Part shown: piece by piece, positions 28,086 through 40,048 of the stretch | Layout of the letters: each line of letters starts with the position of its first letter | Numbering within the stretch: position 1 is the first letter of the stretch | Assembly: GCA_003342895.1 (NCBI GenBank) | Contig: PTFA01000085.1 | Location: 1,320,480-1,384,479 of the forward strand | Source of the DNA: Casuarius casuarius | Taxonomy: Eukaryota; Chordata; Aves; Casuariiformes; Casuariidae | Length of the DNA: 64,000 nt | Direction: 5' to 3' | The notes under the pieces: model-generated | Seen by the model: only the letters and a program-made list of their open reading frames with translations | Told to the model about the DNA's origin: nothing | The model's database searches: none | Position numbers and translations under genes: made by a program

Positions 28086-28152
28086 GGTGTAACCTAAAAG
28101 CAAACAATGGTTTCTTGGCTTGCATGAGGTGTAACCTAAAAGCAAACAATGG
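28086..28152. repeat. 25-bp direct repeat, copies 42 bp apart
   Basis: The 25-bp segment beginning ggtgtaacctaaaagc occurs at 28086-28110 and again, identical, at 28128-28152. The 17 bp between the copies are unrelated (tttcttggcttgcatga). An A-rich tract follows near 28180. This is either a local segmental duplication or flanking duplications left around a small insert. Confidence 0.95.
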
Positions 28153-28666
28153 ATTCTATGTCACAGGTGGGCCATTAAGGAAGAAAAAAAAAAAAAAGAA
28201 AAAGGTGGCTGTTCATTGAATTGGAGCATTTTTATCACAGAACTTGCAGTATTTCCTATGTAGAGAGGGAAATCTCAGAGGCTAGCTATACTACACGGAA
28301 AGTATCTATTGACTGCAGGCAGCCAGTCTACCTGTGCATTGTCTCACTGTACCACTTGCCCAAAAAACAGCATGCCATATAAAGAACCTGTACAACTACT
28401 TGTTCTGTCCATTTTTTGCGCCAATCTTCTGTTGCATCTAAAAACCATAAACCTGCAAATGCTATCATACTCTGATGCAGCAAACGAAGAAAATGCACGA
28501 GTCTAATTTAGCTGACTGAATTCATGAACTGAACATTAAGTTTACGCTGTTTTTTTGCCCTAAACATCTAATGCAAAATACTTTTATCATTAACAGCACA
28601 GAATGGCTAGAAGAATCTGAACTCTAATGCAGAACCTTTCAAATGTAGAAATGTAGAGTTCGGTCA

Positions 28667-28690
28667 AAACAAACAAACAAACAAAAAAAG
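28667..28690. repeat. (CAAA)n / A-rich tract
   Basis: Four to five CAAA units passing into an A-rich stretch. A simple repeat. Confidence 0.85.
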
Positions 28691-31600
28691 AAAAAAGTAA
28701 CTAAGTAACCTCTTTCCATTTTTGGAAGACTGTTTCAGCTTTTTGTTCAATTGCTGTTTCTTGTTATTAAAAAAACCCTACAGATTGATCATAAATAGTT
28801 CACCAATTTAAGCACTAGTGATTAAAGTTGGCTTGGTTAGCAATTCTGGAACAATGAATCATACAACACAGGATGTTCTTTGATCACTTCTGGTGCACAT
28901 GCTGATAAATATAATGCCAAAATTTGATTAAGAACTGAATTCAAAAATTTATACCTTGTGGCTTCTGTTTTTTAACAGCATATATGAACTCAAAACACAC
29001 ACACGCCTTCTCTCAGAAAAACCTTCTTCCTGGAGATCCCGAGAAGACAAGCTCAACTGGCCTACTAACAGACTGTCAGCAAAATGAGTGTCTCCACATG
29101 GTCAGTGTCGCTATTAGGCAAGTATCACAGAATCAGAAACATGTTAAACCACATAAACTTAATTCTCCTGCCTGCCAGACTTCACATTCAAGAATTTTTA
29201 TACAGCCTACCACAGCTACAAGAAGCACTGGCACTTGCAGTATTTTTATATAATCTATAAAATGGGAACAGCTACCTCTTTATTACCTTGTTGCTTCACC
29301 AATCCGTACACTTGAACGTCTACTGAAGAAGAAAAATCAGAAATCTGAAGAATTCGCACAAGTTAGTGCCTGAATCAACGTTTTCTTTGTTACCAAAATG
29401 GCCAAGTACCAACACTTAAGTCTGATGAGACTACGTTGTCCAGTGCTGCTTACACAGCCAACACTACAGCCATGCATGCATTAGAGCCACACTGTCATAA
29501 AGACAGTACCTGGATCAGCTGTAAAAATATGGATACTGACTCTTTTAACTATCCAGGAAGCTCTTAAAAGTGTTAATCCAGCAAGCCCAGTCAAAGGTGT
29601 TAAGAAAAACATGCTTATCCAGACATTAGAGCCGTAGCTCAGAAAGAACAGCTCTATAAAGAGGTTGAGAAGGCTACTTGCTCTTTAACAGCTATGGTAG
29701 ACACCTATCAGTATCTATAGGTTTTTCTGCTCAGCTTTGAATGCACCTAATGCTTGCAGATCTCCTGTATGTCTTAGTAAAAGGAGCTGGAAAAAGGTTA
29801 TAACTACTTTTCCTCTCTCAATTGGAGGAAGTTGCCAAAACTTTTGTCTTTTTTTAACATAACCTCTTGATAGGAGAAAACAAAACCCCAAGAGTTATGC
29901 ATGCAAGACAAAGCGTGTAATTTTAGTTCAGAAATGTGAAGAATGAAGATACTTAATCACTAGTTTACCTGGAGCTTTTATAGCTGGTCAATTCTGTCGG
30001 CAAAGCAAAACATTGTTTCTCTTTGCACCACTACAATTTTAGAAGACCTCCTGAAATTCAGTAATGTAGATTAAATGTGTTTTAATTTACTTGCACAGTT
30101 TGGTGTACTCTAGCAGCACTCTTGTATGTGACAAGAAGCAAACAGATAGTATGGCTTGGTGGCACTCTACATTAACAGAAAGTGGACATTCATTTATGCT
30201 TTATTTATGAATTACATGGGAATATTTCATACTCCCAAGAATGCATATTTCTATATATTATCACTTTTACAGAAGCATGCAAAAAAGTAAATCAACTTAT
30301 GAGAAAGTATTTTTAAAGAAGTTTTTGCTGTTGCCTATGCATTTATTCTAATACAACAGGTTCTAAAGATTTTACATAAGGGTTTTCATTACATACCATC
30401 TTTTACAAAAAATTCTGCTATGTCATGTTATTCGTTAACAGATCAACTTGACTTTTAAAGAAAATAATAACCAATATATACTATTCCAGGCTAATTCTTT
30501 TTGAAGTCTAAATTCTAAAGCTGTAACTTCCTGAGAATTTTCCAATAGATGCAACAAAATAAACTAGTAAATTTTAAGCTGAGGAATTATAAGCATCCTT
30601 CTCTATTCAAGTATAATCAACAGAAACCGCAAACTGTCAACTACAACATTATAGCTTCATTTTAATTGTAAAGCTGAATGCCAAACCTCAAAAGGAACCA
30701 ATGAGAATGACTCTTTTTCACTAGCTTGGCCAATGCAGTTCTATGATATATGCTGCATCCTCTTTGAAAAGTGGTTTGGTTACGCGTCAGAATAAAAATT
30801 TGGTCTCCAACTCAAGCTGCAGGCTAGCTCAGGGTAGTTTTAGCCAGATCAGGCTGCAAGCACCCACCAGCAGGGAGAATTGTGTGCATAGAAAGAAAGC
30901 AGATTAAGGAAGAACCAAAATAAGAATCTAGACAAATTCAAAGTGAAGCCATATCATAAGAAACTAAGAATTTCAAATAGTTCCAAGAAATTCAACAGAT
31001 GAATCTTACAGGAATCTTCATCATTTTCACTGAAATGACTCTCAATAAAATCCTTAAATATACCTAAGTCGTCAGTGAGTGCTGAGCAGGAACTTTTGAG
31101 CACGTTTATAAAGCTTTTCAACTGGGAAAAGCATCACATATTATCAAGCCTATGAACCTAGTCATACCAGTCTTCATATCAAGACTTTCAAGATATACTA
31201 TGCTAAAGCAGTGGCAGATGGCTCTTATTCACAGGCATTCTTAACTCTTTTACCTGCTTTGGAAACACAGTGGAATATCAAAATGATGGTATCACAGAGA
31301 GAACCTGAAATTTTCAGCTATTAGAACAAATATGGCAGTACTAACATTGGTCTAAAACAACTATAAATGAGCATGAAAGGTATCAGAAGCACTGCCAGTT
31401 ACTGGTTACTCTGTGACGGTTACATAATTTACTAATTTTGCTTAAAGCTCTTATTTAAAAGAGTTATGTCAGATAGTAACCTCAGACTCTACACTGATTT
31501 GCAAAATGCAAAAAGTACACCAATTTCTTGCTGTTCATAGTCATTTCATCCAGCGTAAAAATGAGTGAGCGATTCGTGGTGTTAGTACACTATACAGGGC

Positions 31601-34600
31601 AAATTTGTGGAGGCATGTGAATGCTTCTTTCAGACAAACCATCACATTCCACAGAGGTCTGGACAGAATCTGTTGTTTCAGATAATCTAACTGGAAGTGT
31701 CATGAAGTATCACTGTTTCTGTTCTAATTTGCTAGGTTCTCTGCCCATATTTAATCTAAGATTTTATTACCTCAGCTTACTAAATAATTTCAAACAGAAT
31801 AGATAATTTTCCAGCTTTGGAGATATTTAGGCTCGAAAGCAAGAAATTAAAGATACTAAGAAGAAAATGATTTGTGTTAGTGGGATTGCTGATGCACTAG
31901 AGATATGTAAAGAACTACTAGACGGTGTTGCATATTCCTGGAATGGGAATGCCCCCAAATTACTTCAGAGTTCTTAATTACTGGATGTTTTGTATAGCTG
32001 TTAACAGTTCCATTGTGTAAGAAACTTTATAGAAACTCTGTATAACTAAAGTTCTGGATTAGTAAGCAACTGTAACATATCTCCAGATACTTGATTATTA
32101 ACTTTGTGGAGGGCAAACTCTGTTGCCAGTCTGAAAGAGTAACTAAGACTGAACAAAGAGCTCAAAAACCTTCTTCTTCAGACGATGATACAGAAATAAG
32201 GAGCCTTTAACAAGTAGCTATAATATAGTTCTCTCAGGACTTCCCTTGATTTCAGGAGCACATAATGAAGTCCATGAGTTACAGCAAATGTGACTAAGAG
32301 CATATGAAAGCAGACCTTGTAAAAACATACTCAGTGATCAGAGATATGCTTAGACAGAAATTCTCCACTTGTAGTAAACTTCATTGGAATGCAACCTGCA
32401 TTGCAGAAGAGAGATTCTTGTGCTTTTTACATAAACACACCAGAGCAACAGGTATCTGAATTAATAGTTATTTTTGGCCAAAAATTCAAAATAAACTAAT
32501 AAGAATGATGAGTAAATCTCATTCCCTTCCAAATTAAAAATCAGTTATTCAGTTACCTTTTTGATCCATCTTTTTACAGCTCTGAGTACAGCTCAAGTAA
32601 TCAAACAAGTTCTCTGCAGTAAAACTGCCTAGCAGAAAAATGTTTTCAGACAACCAACCCAAATAATTATTGAGTCAATATACAGAAAACTGTGACTGTA
32701 ATTCAGTCCTTGACCTTCTTGAGCAGTTAAACAAACACCTGGCCAGCTCAAAAACCTGTCTGATTGTTGAATTATCTTCATTCACTGCAATCAAAATTAC
32801 CATAAACTCTCGCAGAAGCTTTCTGAAACGTTCTAATTACGAAGCTACAGTCATAGGAAATCCTCTGCTAGTTAAGTTTCCAATCAGCACCCTCTGAAAG
32901 ACAGATTTTTTAGGGACAACACAAAGAGGAGGATAAGGAGAATTTGAGAATTGAAATGTTATAAGTATTAATGGCCATAAACAGTGCATGCTAGACAGAG
33001 TTCAAAGCCCTTACACACTCTGAAAATACCTGACCATCATGTTTCTTGACATCTTAAGGGACAGGATATTTCTTTAAAACATATTGTCAACTCAAGTCTC
33101 TGAAAACTTTGTGCTGGTTTGCATAATATTTAATTGAAAGAGAGACAAAAAATAGTACTATGCATCTAGCTAGGACAAAAGCAGATGACAAACGACAATC
33201 AACAGAAAAATATGTAATTGAATCAATTCCAGGGTAAGAATTTCTGTGTAACTTCTTTTTAACATAGATTGATGTTTGCATATAGCCCAATTCACATCTG
33301 CTTGAAACAGAAAGAACTGCATAAGTATTTGAGAAGTCAACTCAGTGGAATGTCCTATCAAACTCTGGGCTTAGATAACAAAGATGATCATTTAGTCTAA
33401 AGATCAGCCCACTACTAATCTATGGACACACTGGTTAACCCTGTTACTACTACTTTTCACCTGTCCTTGCTAATGACTGACAAATGAGGCTGGCAGAAAT
33501 TATTGCAAAAGGAAGCCACGCATTTGGAGTTGCAACTGTATGCACTATGAAATACAACAAACTCTGTCTGGAACTACTTGCTTCTGTAAATATTTACCCC
33601 TCAGAAGAGAGGAAGCTAGGTAAGGAAGAGATTCTCCAAGAAAAACAGAATAAAGGAACCTAGATAAGGACAAACAGCTGAGGTTGTAAACCTCTGAGAG
33701 CCTTCCATTTCATGTAGGCGGCTACCTAATTTACTTGGGCACACACCGAAGAAAACACAAATAAAAGCATAAGAATTAACTTAAATTCAACTTCAGAAAG
33801 CCCAACTTTTGCTGGTAGTATGGCTTGGGGTGAACAGCAACAAACATTTTGGTCACAATTATAAATTTCTCAGAGAAAAGAGAGGTAAGACCACATGACT
33901 CTTACAGACGAGGAACAGTTACCATTACCTTTGCATAAAGATTCAAATACCAGTGGAAGAAGAGGGAGTTCTATCATTCACTGAAAGAACTTTAGGTCCC
34001 AAGTTACAGTCTTTTATATAATCAGGTTACTAATGTACTTGCACATGATTAACAATGAAAATACATGAAACAAGCATTTTTAAGAGATGAACGAAGTCTT
34101 CTCGCTCTCTGGTTTTAAAAACAGGTCCAGTCAGATAATAAAAATCAGCATGCAACATATTCTGATCACAGCAACTCATTTTTTCCATGGCAACCCCCCC
34201 CCCCTCCAAAATGAAACTTGGAGGCAAACTTTGCCTCGGAAATAAAGCAATACAACAACTTTTTTATGCTGCCATCTGGTGGGATTTAGTGACAACACCA
34301 TCTACATTTAGCAAAAACTAAAACCGATGATCTGTATTTTTCATCCAGTTTACCGTACTAGAGAGCTCCACACTGATCTGAGTTTTTATTCTTACTTCTC
34401 CCTTCCATACCTTCTTCACTAGAGATGCAGAAGCTATTTTCAGTAGTAACTTTGGTTTTGTGTATGGCTGCAAGAAGTACACCACCACTCCTGGAGTAGA
34501 AGACTGCTACATTTCATCAGTTTTGTATTTGTCAACATTGAGTCTTTGTTATCATCAGAAAGTAAGACTAGCAACAACAGTAGCTATTAAGCATGAGCCC

Positions 34601-37417
34601 ACTTTCATAGTTAGACTGTGTTTTGAGGTGCTTTAGCTAGGCTTTCAAATGACCTGGTATTACCATTTTCTGTTTTTTTAAAAACAGGCCTTTCTTCTCC
34701 TTCATGCCAGATTAGAGATAAAGTGCAAATGAGAAAGATCAACACTATTTTCACTTTGTAAGAAAGAATTACAATAGGGATCTTCTGATAGGGGATTCTG
34801 ACACACTGAGCAAGTTGTTTTATGATGTATATCACTTTTAGACATGATTTTTCCCTTCCTCGAATAAAAATTAATGAAAATAAAAGGTTGCATCTATGTA
34901 TAATCTCCCAAAGTATTTTTGCCATTAACTGTTTTTGCTGCAAATGGACATAATGCTCTTTGAGAAAAATGCAAAGCAGCCTTTTTCTAATGCATACACT
35001 TAAAATCATTAAATAATAATAAAAAAACAAAAAACAGGAAATGTCCCACAAGCAGTAGCAGGCACTCCAGGTGAACAAATACAACAGCTGAGAATGGCCA
35101 AACAAATGATTCTATACCATATAAATGTTAACTAAAAAAGAAGAAACAAAATCCAAGTCAGTATTTTTTTTTCCTGATAAGCAAGTACCAGTGAAGAAAT
35201 AAATCCATTATTTGAAAATCTAAACCAACTATCAGAAAAAAACCTCACACTTTCTCCCCACATAACTAGCCAGCTTGGTTGGCCATTTCAAAATCTCGTA
35301 TTACTACTAGCTAACCAACCATATAATTCTAATTTGTTATCACAAAGCAGGTACTGTACATGCTTATTTAGGCCATCCACATGACAGAGTAATTTGTAGT
35401 TATATAATTTCATAGTAATTATAGTTGGAATTACTAGGTACAAACTGGGCATTTCCAATGTAATTACCAAAACCTGGCTACTAGAGGCTCAGTATTGACA
35501 TGATTAGTAGAACCCTTGCAAAACAAAGCATTATGTAAGACTGACTTGCAGGGAGATTGTTTTTCCCCTCTTCATCTTTGTAATTGACAAAGAAAAAAAA
35601 ATGCTAAAAGTTGGAGACTGATACCAACATTTTTTTGGCGTGGGTGGCACTTACCTCCTATGAACTGATTACAGGTGCTGATTCTGCCCCCTCCTATTTG
35701 TTATCTAGGAGGGCACAATTTTTCCAATGTTAGCCCCCTCTCAGAGAATTTTATTTACTTTTCTTCACCTTAATTGCCCAGTTTCAGAAAGGTACCAGTA
35801 CTGCAACCCTTTCTGGTACATTCATTACTACACAGTTTCTGCTTGTGTTACAGACAGAAGAACACAATTGTAGTTGTGCAAGGCTGGGGGGGGCTTCAAA
35901 ACTTCATATCACGAACATGTTCCTAGCTGTATCTGATTGATTTAGGTATAAGTGGTGCAAGAATTAAAGGACATTTGGGGCAATATACAGGCTGCAAACT
36001 GTTTTCTATGAATTACCTTCAGTTCACAGTTCATAGTCTCATCAGAGAAAATTAATTCAGGGAAGCCTACTCACATGGTTACAGTATCTGAAGCCCAAGA
36101 GATGGTGCTGTCTTCGCATGCTGTGATGATTAAGCCTTTGTATCAACATCTGGAAATGAAGCAATGGGCACATGCAAATATGCAAAGCATCAGTTCAAAC
36201 ATCCCAGTGATATGACCAATGATAATAAATAGAACCAGGTAAGTCAATAACTATCCTAAAGTAGCAAAAGACTGAATGAGACACTTGTAACTAAGGCAAA
36301 AAAGATATTTTCAAAATACATCTTCCTATTAGGATAAGAGTTAGATACCATGTATGAAATTTTAATACTATCAACAATAAAGAAAAAAGCGTAAACAAAC
36401 TTGAACGCAATTTTAAATTGAAATGGTTTCATTATAGCTGCTCACTGTGTACAGATGTTCTACCATAACCACCATGACATTCTGCAAACATATGCCAATG
36501 GTTGCAGAGAGCAAGCCAAAATTAGATGAATATATGAAGTCAAACACCTGAAAAGCTGACGACTAGGGAAGATGGAAGGAGCAACGAGGAAGCAGCAGCT
36601 CTTCAAGGCTATTCAGAGAGCCTCATTCATGGATCTGTTTCTTATGCTAATAATACAGCCCCAAACATTACAAGTAGTTTTTAATCAAAATTTAAAAAAT
36701 GAGAGAGATTGAACACCAGTGAATACTTTGAAAGATATTATAATGCTCAGTTTTCTGTATACCATAAAAAAGAAAATACAAAGTCTTATAACTGAAAGTG
36801 AAAGCTAGCTGGTTGGGGAGAAGATACCACAGGAAGGACACAATTATAAAATAACAAAGCAAAAAAGATGCTCCTAAACGCTGAATTCCCCATCAAGGAA
36901 CGGATGTGGGAGAACGGGATGCTGTGCTGGATGTGGTTCTGCCTAGTTGATTGGAACTGTGTATCAGCTGGTTTCAGAACTGACTGTTAAAAGGTGCCTG
37001 CAGCAAACTTTCTCTCCTGAGACTTTTGCTGCCTGTATAGTTTCCCTCCCCTGCAAGGTTCTGCTTCCTAATTGCACAAGTAGTTGCTAATACTTTGGCA
37101 AGACAACCAAGGGTGGGAAGGAACAGAAAAAGGCCTAGAAGCAACACCTACATTTAAATCACAGAAAGCAGGAAGAGGAGAAGAGGGAGGCAAGCAAGAA
37201 CACGCAGTACACTTTCCAGCACAGGGCAGAGCCTTGTACAAATGGGTTACCAGGCCCCCTGACCAGGTTTCAGCTCCGAACAGTATAAAAATATTTTTTA
37301 ATATTTAAAGACTAGATCTATCCACTGTGGAACTGCTGCTCCATAAGGCAGCAAACCCAAGCAAATCTGCATGCGCACTTTCCCCTCAGTGGTTTGATCT
37401 TGCTGCAGTGGTTTGCT

Positions 37418-37430
37418 GGGGGGGGGGGGG
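37418..37430. repeat. poly(G) run, 13 nt
   Basis: An unbroken G run about 420 bp upstream of the CpG island. Such runs form stacked structures and are often mis-sized in assemblies. Confidence 0.9.
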
Positions 37431-37905
37431 TCCACAGGCACTACTTGGGCCCTGCTAACTGGGCAGCTGGTTGACAGAAAACCTCCCAGTTTGGGTGTGG
37501 GGCTGGCCGTTGCCTGCTTATTGCCAGCACTGTACTTCCTTGCTGAGGAATTAGGGCTGGCGATGAGAGGTAACCAACTTGATGTCTGCTGCCACCCATC
37601 CTCATGGGCTGTGCTACCATTCACAACTGAGCTAAGGGACTTACGTTTTGGGTCATGCTCCCTAGCTCTTAAAGTCTCTGTTCTCTAGACCAAAAAACAA
37701 AACAAAAAAACCCACCTTGACACCTCAGATTACAGCCCGAACTATACCACTTTTACAAAACCCTGAGTATGCTATAATCACATAGAAAGGAATTAAAACC
37801 TACAAAAAATGAAAAACCTACACAAAAACAAAGCGTCTGCGTCCGTTACGGGACAGACCTGCCGCGACAGACAACCGCCGACAGAACCTAACGGCCGCGG
37901 CGCGC

Positions 37906-37926
37906 GGGGGCGGGGCGGGGCGGGGC
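37906..37926. promoter_or_regulatory. tandem GC boxes (Sp/KLF sites)
   Basis: Three overlapping GGGGCGGGG-type units with 5-bp spacing. These are classic Sp1/KLF-family binding sites inside the CpG island. Confidence 0.75.
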
Positions 37927-37983
37927 CGGCGAGCTCCGCAACGGCCGCCCGCCCGGTCGCGGCCTCCCCCAGCACTCCCCACA

Positions 37984-38004
37984 GGGCGGGGCGCTGCTGA
38001 TTGG
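37984..38004. promoter_or_regulatory. GC box plus inverted CCAAT box
   Basis: A gggcggggc GC box (37984-37992) is followed 7 bp later by gattggct, an inverted CCAAT box (NF-Y type) with its core at 38000-38004. NF-Y sites normally lie 60-100 bp upstream of the start, which fits a start at about 38060-38110 on the + strand. Confidence 0.7.
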
Positions 38005-38021
38005 CTGCCCGCTCCCCAAGC

Positions 38022-38040
38022 GGGGGGGAGGGGGGGGGGG
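38022..38040 (+). repeat. G-run, potential G-quadruplex
   Basis: A 19-nt stretch of G broken by a single A sits between the CCAAT box and the presumed start region. It has quadruplex-forming potential and is a likely sequencing or assembly weak point. Confidence 0.7.
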
Positions 38041-38089
38041 CGGCCTGGGCGCCGACTGGCAGCGGCTGCGCCCGGGGAGCGCGGCGGGG

Positions 38090-38230
38090 GGCGGCGCCGC
38101 GGTGCACGCCGGTCGCGCCGCGCCCGCAGCGGGCGGTTGGCGTTAACGGCCGTTTCCCGGGGCAGAGCCGCCGGCGAGCTGCGGCCTGGTGCCCCGGAGG
38201 AAGTCACATACCCCGGGCAGCAGGAGGAAG
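38090..38230 (+). other. candidate untranslated first exon
   Basis: The right end is clear: ggaggaag is followed by gtaggtgagg, a good donor (AAG|GTAGGTGAG), at 38230/38231. The left end is not visible and is set from the CCAAT/GC-box spacing, so treat it as uncertain by tens of bases. No ATG with a believable reading frame lies between 38090 and the donor, so the exon is most likely 5' UTR with the start codon in a later exon. The next exon cannot be fixed; the best downstream + strand candidate is 43587-43663. Confidence 0.5.
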
Positions 38231-38380
38231 GTAGGTGAGGCCTCGACGCAGCCCTGCTAGCCTCTTGGTTTTGATTTGTTGTTGTATGCAAAGCAGAATT
38301 TGCTGGGAGGTAACTAGAGCAGTGCTATAGAGTATTCCCACTGCCTCCAAGCGCATAGTGCTACTACACCACATTAACTC

Positions 38381-38394
38381 TTTTTTTTTTTTTT
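38381..38394. repeat. poly(T) run
   Basis: A 14-nt T run, 150 bp after the first-exon donor. A simple repeat. Confidence 0.9.
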
Positions 38395-39314
38395 AATATT
38401 ATCATATATAAATAGGAGAAAAAAAAACGGGCAGTGCTGATGCTGTACCTCTCTCCTCTCATTAGCAACATGGGGAATTACACTGTCCTTGACAGAAGAT
38501 ACTGCCCCCCGGGGAACAGAAGGGGCCTCTGGGAACTGGTAATGGGATTTAGGGCTTTACACCTCTCTGGTATGCTATAATGTTTCCTAACTCCAAAGTT
38601 ATAGCACCCTGCAATGAATCTCAACCCTATATACTGTGCAAATTTACAGTGCCTGAAGGTTACAGCAAAGCCTTCCACTCAACAGCTGCAGTCACACAAT
38701 ATTCACGGTTCCTTAACTGGCACTGCTTAAACGCTGTCTGCCCCTGACAGCTCAAAACGTCCTGTCTCCCTCCAGGCCAAGTCAACACCTACCTAAACAA
38801 TATGGATCCAGTGTAGGTTTCTGAATAGCATTTAGTCTATAGTCTTAAAATTAAGTGTCCAGTTACAACAGTTAAAAAAAGAAATGATGGAAATTGCTAT
38901 CATAGTTTCAGTCACAAAGTCCACTTTTCACTTCAGTGATATTACCAGTCTTCCAATGAATAGCAGTTCAGAGCCCATGAAGAACAACTGTATACAACCT
39001 ACAAAGTGTTTGGCAAAATACTGCATCTTCCACTGACTCACAGAATGACATAAGGATAATTTGCCCCTGTATTCAGAAAATTCTTAACTAGAAACATAAA
39101 GGAAGTGCATCTGGTATTTCATTTGAGAGGCTGGAAAGGCATCAGAAGAGGAATTCATTTTCATGGTCAGTGTTATCTGATTAGATTTTGTCCCTGTACA
39201 ACAGCTTTCTCAATCTCTAGGTAAGAGAAAAGAGAAATTTTATTTCACAGTTCAAAAAAGGACACAAAAGCACACCCCTAAAATTCAAGAAATTCGTGGG
39301 TACAAAACAGATGA

Positions 39315-39392
39315 AGCAGCAGTGTCAGAATGAAATTCAGATCTCTTGAAACCCAACCCTAGTACTCCCTCTTCCAGACCATATTGCCAAGA
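39315..39392 (-). repeat. tRNA-derived SINE head, antisense
   Basis: The + strand has a gaaattcagatctcttgaaa run, then cccaaccctagtac, then cttccagaccatattgcc. This matches the reverse complement of the common amniote SINE head (gaactcaggtctcctgactc, cccagtccagtgc, ccactagaccatgctgcc). The CORE part on its left is too decayed to read. Confidence 0.5.
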
Positions 39393-40004
39393 GACATTCT
39401 GTTCACTGACTGATTTAAGAAACTCCTTAGCTTACCACTGCAGAAGGTCCTGGCTCCATTAGGAGAGAGGAACCCAAACAGCAAGTGTATATGCTGCCCA
39501 CACAGCTATGAAAACATGAGAATTTCAGATGCTATCTGCAGCAAGAAGCTGAATGGCTATCTCAGAGTCTTATGATAGAAAGACATGCATCTTTTTTGGT
39601 CAGGCTTTGAAGGTACCTGTGTTTCAGATTACTCATGAATAATAAATACTGCATGAGTCAGCTCATTTAATTTCTTTTTAGGACATAGTTTGTTAAAATG
39701 ACTTCAGATTCTGAACAGCTCAGCATCAAATCTACCATTCTTCCTAGAGGCAATCTCATCTACCTCAGTATTTATCTACTGAAAAGGATTTTGTTCATTC
39801 TTTTATCATGCCCCTCAATTGCATAACCAGTGTAGACAGCCCACCTTCTCAAATCCTGTAGCTCTTCCTTCCCTGTTTACACTAGATCTTCTCAGAGAAA
39901 ACACTCACCCGTACTGCTATAATAGGCTTGGTCAAAAGGCCTAGCATTTAAACAGCGATAGAGGGCTAGGATCCACAAAGGTTCCCCAGACCAGTTTCTC
40001 TCTG

Positions 40005-40048
40005 GAGTGGGGGGGGGGTNGGGGGGTGGGAGTGGGGTGTGTGTGTGT
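40005..40048. repeat. G-rich / (GT)n tract with an assembly N
   Basis: G runs of 10, 6, 3 and 4 are followed by (GT)5-6, with one undetermined base at 40020. The N lies inside the G run, consistent with failed base calling through a homopolymer. It also has quadruplex potential. Confidence 0.9.

Larger units (their letters stand above)
25002..37417. other. AT-rich DNA, no gene seen
   Basis: These 12 kb hold no supported gene. The longest open frame of the window is here: 34611-35105 on the - strand, 164 codons, rich in Leu/Ile/Phe/Tyr, as random AT-rich DNA gives. It has no recognisable domain, and there is no promoter or splice evidence. Two adjacent octamer words (ATGCAAAT at 36172-36179, ATGCAAAG at 36180-36187) and a C-run at 34194-34204 are the other visible points. 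From about 37000 GC content rises towards the CpG island. Confidence 0.6.
37838..38235 (+). promoter_or_regulatory. CpG-island promoter
   Basis: GC content and CpG density jump sharply here (for example cggccgcggcgcgcgg near 37890 and cgccggtcgcgccgcgcc near 38107), while the flanks are CpG-poor. The island contains tandem GC boxes (37906-37926), another GC box (37984-37992), an inverted CCAAT box (ATTGG, 38000-38004) and no TATA box: the pattern of a dispersed-start housekeeping or developmental promoter. The CCAAT/GC-box pair would place transcription starts at about 38060-38120 if transcription runs rightwards, and a good splice donor at 38231 supports that direction. Divergent leftward transcription is possible; a weaker minus-strand donor-like gtaagt lies near 37640. 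The gene cannot be named from this window. The long open frames across this block on both strands result from GC-rich sequence lacking stop codons. Confidence 0.85.

Noticed and set aside
37570..37640. Minus-strand word resembling a tRNA A box (ttagctcagttg)
   Set aside because: No B box at the right distance and no SINE core follows, so it is not called as a tRNA or SINE.
37793..38291. Open frames of 63-157 codons on both strands over the CpG island
   Set aside because: GC-rich DNA contains few stop codons. The frames are Pro/Arg/Ala/Gly-rich, overlap on both strands and run across promoter elements and the splice donor.
39681..39825. Acceptor-like site followed by ATG and about 42 codons
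   Set aside because: No donor or poly(A) signal. The second half is hydrophobic AT-rich translation.
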